Part shown: in pieces, positions 36,521 through 64,000 of the stretch
Layout: every line of letters starts with the position of its first letter
How positions within the stretch are numbered: position 1 is the first letter of the stretch
From: Amoebidium appalachense
Taxonomy: Eukaryota > Ichthyosporea
Direction of reading: 5' to 3'
Assembly: GCA_963693365.1 (NCBI GenBank)
Contig: CAVNZM010000013.1
Location: 1,240,001 to 1,304,000 of the forward strand
Length of the DNA stretch: 64,000 bases
Translations under genes and position numbers: made by a program
Notes under the pieces: model-generated
Database searches by the model: none
The model's input: the letters and a program-made list of their open reading frames with translations, nothing else
What the model was told of the DNA's origin: nothing

Positions 36521-36719
36521 GCGCACGCGCACATACACACACACACATTCGCATGTGTGCATGCACGCACGAACCCCCCCCCCCCCCCCCCCCCCCCCCT
36601 CCCCCCCCCCCCCCCCCCCAAAAAAAGGAACACACACACAAACATCCCCCCTCCCCCCCCCCCCCCCCCCCCCCCCCCCGCCCCCCCCCCCCCCCCCCCC
36701 CCCCCCCCGCACACACATA
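34821..36719. other. DONSON 3' UTR and convergent intergenic region
   Basis: AT-richer sequence (34821-35160) after the DONSON stop, then G-runs near 35385-35418, (GT)n at about 35612-35690, ordinary DNA (35800-36290) and (CA)n with C-runs (36360-36710). The last tract lies just downstream of the stop codon of the minus-strand zinc-ribbon gene. No gene is supported. Confidence 0.55.
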
Positions 36720-41110
<4,391 letters not shown>

Positions 41111-42150
41111 CTACAGTACCTTCCCCTCTTATTTTTGACTATTACCCTTGCGCTAAAACTACGAACCTTACTGAATTCTTCGAATACTGAACACTGAGCT
41201 GAACACTGCCAACAGTAACGATTACGTAACATTCAAGACCTGCTCCTGTAAATCCGAGCTTCTACTTAGCACCCCTACTCTCTACTTTACACCGCAACAA
41301 AGATCCCCCCCGTGCGATCTTTGGCCGGTCTCTTCAGGGTTTGAAAGATGGCCTGTGCGATGCTAATGGGAGGGGCGGGGGGGGGGGGGGGGGAGGGGGG
41401 GGGGGAGGGGGAAGCGAGTTCCGAGGATAAGCTATGACCAAAGTGAATGCATAAGAGACAAGCAGGAATTTTGTAAGTGGCTTCATATTTATACAGGCTG
41501 TGACTTCAACAATAAAAAGCTTCAAGAACTTGTATGTAGTACGTCCCCCCCTTGTTTGGTCATTCTAAAATGCCCAGTCTGTGACGTAACTGATAAGAAA
41601 ACCGTGTTTTCATTGGCTCCTTTTATTGGTAAAGGGTTTCGTGACGTCACAAGCCGGCCTCAACTCTTGAGGATAACAGAACACCGTTGGAAAAGAAAAA
41701 AACAGAAAAGCAAAAAGAAAGGATAACTCGTTTATTGTTGATTGCAGCTACACACTACACACACTGCACTTGCTACTTAATATGTGTGCAGGTCACGTGC
41801 AGGCACGAAGCTACCACGGTTATTACTCGGAATATTGAACGGATCTTTGCCTGTCAGTCACAAGTCCATCATTACCTGGCAGCTCACGTGGGAATGTAAA
41901 CGGGAAGATTTTGAGTCGTTTGCTCCGGAAGATGTTTCCACCCAGCCTCGGAACCTTTCTTAACTATTCTTGAAGCAAAGTTGTGACTACTGAGGATTAA
42001 GGTCTTTTTTTTCGTCCCTTCTGTTTTTGTGCTCCTCACGCATTCGTTCACACCTAAGTGAATGAAGATCTTAACTGGACCACACAATAACACCCTTATC
42101 TTCCTTTCGTTTGCTCTCAGACTTCCCATCGCGGATAATTAATCAAAAAC

Positions 42151-42600
42151 ATGGCTTTCCCTATCCACCTATTGAACTTGTTTTCCTTCCTCTTCCTTTC
42201 CTGCCTCGCCTCCAACTTCCTGGCATTTGGCCCAGATCCTCACTCCTACTTCCCAAAAGTCTCCGTTTTCCAACCGTCGCTCGAAAAAGCACAAGAAAAT
42301 GCATCGGCCAAGGGAGTAAATGGAAGCGCGGTGTCCAAGCCCGTGCTCCCGCAAACAATATACAAAGCGTGGCAGGTGGGGGTACTGTATGGGAGGGTAA
42401 TGGCGGCAAAGGATGAAGGTGGGTTCATCTAGCTGATGTTTTGTTGGGGGTTCTATTGGTGTTGTGTAACACACGCTTTTTGTTCTTGTTGTAATGTAGT
42501 GAAGACGGCGGCTCCGCTTGAAAGCAGGTGCATTTGTCAAACGGGAAATCTTAATCCCCCCCCTCCCCCCCCCCCCCCCCTCCCCTTCCCCCCCCCCCCC

Positions 42601-42633
<33 letters not shown>

Positions 42634-42723
42634 TTCCCCGACCAATTGAAGACCTGAGAAGCACACACGCACGCAGGAGCACTCTCACACACACACAGAC
42701 ACACACGAACACACGCACGCGCG

Positions 42724-42800
<77 letters not shown>

Positions 42801-42857
42801 CGCCCACACAGGCGCATGCGCACACACGCTCACACATTCACATACACTCATGCGCGA

Positions 42858-42891
<34 letters not shown>

Positions 42892-44639
42892 CTACACACT
42901 ACACCTCCACAATTTCCTCTCTGTGCCCCTGCACGACCGGCCCAACCGTCCTAAAACTCATTATTCTGCGAACCCCCCTCCCCCCTCCCCCCCCCCCTCC
43001 CCCTCCCCCCATTCCCCCTCTTTCTGTTTTGGGAACTACAGTTGCGGGTGACTGGAGAACCCCCCCCCCCCCCCCCCCCCCCCCTCAACACACACAGGCC
43101 ACCACATAATCATTATACACGCACACACACACACACAGACACACATACAAAAAGGGAGGAGTGAACATGCCAGGACTTGGCGTCAGCTCTAACCCCGCCC
43201 CCTTCCCCCCCCTCCCCCCTCCCCCCTCCCCCCCCACACACACACATACACACACGCCGTCCCATTCCCCTCCCCTATCCCCCCCCCGGGCCCCCCCTCC
43301 ACACACAAATATTCACCCCCCTCCCCCCACCCCCCCCACCCACCCCCAAACGCACACACCCCTCCCCTTCCCCCCCCCCCCCTCACCCCCCTCCTCCCTA
43401 TTGAAATCCCCTTCCCTTCCTTCCTACACAGAGAGGGATACCATTCTCTCCCAGGCAACCCAACTACTGGGTGCACCCCATCTTCTTACGGCTAGAGACC
43501 TTAAAAGCATCGAAATTAGTCTTAAAAAACTGGAAGGGGAGGACGAGGAAAACGGGGAAGAAACCACGGGAAAACCGGGAAAATCGCATTCACATTCACG
43601 AATCGCCGGGCTGTTCTCGTTTGCAAACATCGTCTGGGTGATTGCGACGATCGGGATTGCAGTTTCGATCCTCCCTGCGATCTCGCAAATCGCCCGCCCT
43701 TTTTTGGACAGCGCCCACCGTTTCGTGTTGCATTTCATCGTTCCTGTTGCGTTTTGGCTCCACACGCAACGTGCCCTCGAATTCCTTCTCTACGTCGTGT
43801 GCGTCTTTCTAATTGGGTCTGGCAACGTCGTACCCAAAACTCACAATTACGGGGTTTTGATAACGTTTTCCGGACTGATACTTCTGATTCCAGCCTTTTT
43901 TTACACGTGCGCGAATGTTGGCGTTTTTGTTCAAATCGACAAGGACAGTCCCGGAAATATCCCTGCCGGCACAACTTTCGTTCTCTCGGTTGGGAAATTT
44001 CGCGTTTTTTCGGCGACACTCTACTCTCTGTGCGTATTTGCGCAGGCCGTATATCACCAGTCTATCCTTTTGGGATATCTGTGCGTGGTGACTATCTACT
44101 TCGGGCTGGGGTTTTTCATCGTAAATTTCGGGCTCTGTTGGGTCACCGGTTTCGATGGGCATAACAGCATGGTTGTGAGTGCTGGCACGTCTCTCTTCCT
44201 TCTTTGCTTTTTCGGGTGCGTTAAGGCAATGAGCATAAACCACCGGATTTTGCTCCCGTTTGAATCAGCGGTCGGGGTTTTTGGTAGCACGATGTATTTC
44301 CTGTCGTTTCTGATAATGTCTTCGAAATTTTACTACTACGACGTGTTTGACGGCCAGCCGAGTTCGTATATCATCCGGAATATTGTAATGGTTATATCTC
44401 TATTTTCAGCAATGTTTTTCGGGTCTGTCCTGGGGATGGATGGGATGTGCAATACTGCGATTACGTTTTTCGCGCTTTACGCCATGGAGAAAATTGGTGA
44501 AATTGCGAGCCGAAGGGGGGTCTGGGTGCTGGTGCTTGCGAGTTCTCTGTTTTTGTATTATATCTCCTTGGTGGTGAATAGGAACCCTAAGTATGTATCG
44601 AGCCTGTTTTCCAGCCCATTTGAAACTTCAATGGTTTGA
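42151..44639 (+). CDS. signal-peptide multi-pass membrane protein, family not recognised
   Basis: Exons 42151-42418, 42500-42527 (28 nt) and 43436-44639 total exactly 1500 nt, or 499 residues plus stop. The N-terminus [20 protein letters not shown] is a clear signal peptide. It is followed by about 130 hydrophilic, probably luminal residues with an acidic patch ([11 protein letters not shown]), then roughly ten hydrophobic segments between [15 protein letters not shown] and the last one, [19 protein letters not shown]. The tail is short and ends FETSMV. The third exon is the longest single coding exon in the window and lacks repeats. Its acceptor (CACAGAGAG) is chosen because it keeps phase; two upstream AGs do not. 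The upstream region to 41111 is shared with the divergent minus gene. A transporter or polytopic ER/Golgi protein is possible, but no motif identifies one. Confidence 0.75.
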
Positions 44640-48514
<3,875 letters not shown>

Positions 48515-48522
48515 GTCTTGTG

Positions 48523-48850
<328 letters not shown>

Positions 48851-49252
48851 GGGGGTGGGGGAGAGCTTTCTTTTTTTAAAGCATAGGCACTTATCATACA
48901 CTTCCTTTTAGGGGCTTACTATTTTAGCGTACCTGGTCGGCCGTGACTACGATGGACACCACCTGCAATCTAATTATAGCATGTATTCTATTATAGCGTA
49001 CCTGGCCAGCTGTGACTCTACGATGAACACTGCCTGCAATCTATTTATAGCGCATGTATTCTATAAATAGCGTACCTGGCCAGCTGTAACTCGTAATCGA
49101 CCACCCATCCATTGCCTGCACTGCCTGCAATCTTTCTATGGCACTTTTACTCTATTTATAGCATACCTCACTATTCATAGCGTATATACTATTTATAGAG
49201 TGTGCATGCTAGGTGACCACGATGGACCTCCCAGCCATCGTCTACAATCCAA

Positions 49253-62966
<13,714 letters not shown>

Positions 62967-63416
62967 CTGGGGGCAAAAAAACTTTGATTAATTATTCCCC
63001 CCTCCCCCCCCCCCTCCCCCACCCACCCAATCACCCATCCTCCCTCCAACCTCAACCCGCCCCCCCCCCCCCCCCCCCCCCCCCCACCCACCCACCCACC
63101 CACCCACCCACCCACCCACCCACCCACCCACCCACCCACCCACCCACCCACCCACCCACCCACCCACCCACCCACCCACCCACCCACCCACCCACCCACC
63201 CACCCACCCACCCACCCACCCACCCACCCACCCACCCACCCACCCACCCACCCACCCTCCATCCCCAACCCCTCCTCCCCCATCCCTTCCCTCTCTCCAC
63301 CTTTTCTCCCCATCACCCCTTCCTTAGCCTTTGGTACATCGTTCACAGCGTCCATATAGGCCTTACTCTCCCACCCACCACCCCCCCCTCTTTCCCTCCC
63401 CACCCTTCCTCCGTCT

Positions 63417-63481
<65 letters not shown>

Positions 63482-63612
63482 ATCCCCACCCCTTGCTCCC
63501 CACATACACATCCACCCTCCAACCCCCCCCCCCCCCTCCCCCCCTCCCCCCCTTTTCCTACCTTCAGTCCCCTCCTCCGTCCATCCTCTTCTCTCCGACC
63601 ACAACCACATCA

Positions 63613-63644
<32 letters not shown>

Positions 63645-64000
63645 CCCCCACACACACACACACACACACACACCACCATCACCACCAATTCTTCGCCTCG
63701 TCCTGTCAACCCCCAGAACCGCCTTTTCCCAATCTTTTGGAGATTTCAGGGGTTTCGTTTCGTCCTTTTGGTATATTTGTCCTATTATTTATTTATGTAT
63801 TAAGTTGTTCCGGGGGGGGGAGGGGGGGTACATATGATAGTTAAAATTTATCAGCCAAGCAATGCAAGCTGCAGTAAACGAAATCCAAAGTAAAAAAAGA
63901 ACTTTTGTGTGTGGCAGTGGCAGTCTAGGGAGGGAGAACGGGAGGGCGGGAGGGAGGGGAGGGGGGGGGGGGGAGGGGGAGGGGGCGGTTATGCTAGTTT
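62967..64000. other. upstream flank of the K+ channel gene
   Basis: Dominated by C-runs and a long (CCCA)n array. A minus-strand frame at about 63710-63785 (QIYQKDETKPLKSPKDWEKA) is protein-like and could end in phase 0 at a weak GTTGAC donor, which would suit the next exon at 62966. No ATG or clear acceptor supports it, so it is only a candidate 5' exon; the gene may start outside the window. Confidence 0.35.
63085..63255. repeat. (CCCA)n microsatellite, about 43 units
   Basis: Perfect CCCA tetranucleotide repeats. The complementary strand is (TGGG)n, with strong G-quadruplex potential. Frames across it (HPPT or GGWV repeats) are not genes. Confidence 0.98.

Noticed and set aside
41418-41525. 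Signal-peptide-like minus frame as first exon of the zinc-ribbon gene
   Set aside because: No donor in the required phase before the C-rich tract; kept only as a remark in that gene's entry.
63085-63255. Regular repeat considered as a CRISPR-like array
   Set aside because: Simple tetranucleotide with no spacers, in a eukaryotic context.

Overview
The window is nuclear DNA of an intron-rich eukaryote, probably a protist or alga; I cannot place the lineage from sequence alone. The coding content sits in short exons (28-650 nt) with GT..AG borders and consistent reading phase. The exons are separated by 0.1-3 kb introns packed with microsatellites: (GT/CA)n, (GA/CT)n, (CCCA)n and G- or C-runs of 20-60 nt. 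Most long open frames here are translations of those repeats (Cys-Val, Thr-His, poly-Pro, poly-Gly) and are not genes. No bacterial, organellar, rRNA, tRNA or CRISPR features were seen.

Layout. 1.5-4.0 kb, minus strand: part of an unidentified gene with a C2-like segment. 6.4-13.0 kb, plus: a SURF4/Erv29 cargo receptor in five exons, complete except for one surplus base in exon 1. 16.3-17.3 kb, minus: a two-exon gene for a small secreted cysteine-rich protein. 22.0-34.8 kb, plus: a DONSON/Humpty-dumpty replication factor in 14 exons. 36.7-41.1 kb, minus: an unrecognised protein with two membrane segments and a C-terminal zinc ribbon. 42.2-44.6 kb, plus: an unrecognised signal-peptide, multi-pass membrane protein, divergent from the previous gene. 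49.3-63.0 kb, minus: a voltage-gated K+ channel (KCNQ/Kv-like core, calmodulin-binding-like C-terminal helix) in at least 16 exons. The genes look like unrelated housekeeping, secretory and membrane genes, not a cluster or pathway.

Three architectural patterns stand out. First, a dispersed repeat of roughly 250 bp occurs about nine times; its 3' end runs into a C-run and then often (CA)n, which suggests it seeds many of the microsatellites. Second, several exon edges (splice sites or stop codons) are flanked by decayed tandem copies of themselves; the best case is a 42-bp core repeated four times over the S1-S2 loop of the K+ channel. Third, many donors open into (GT)n/G-runs and many acceptors are the last CACAG of a C-run/(CA)n tract, so intron ends tend to be complementary.

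Exon models come from reading frames, splice consensus, phase arithmetic and family knowledge. No alignment or database search was run.
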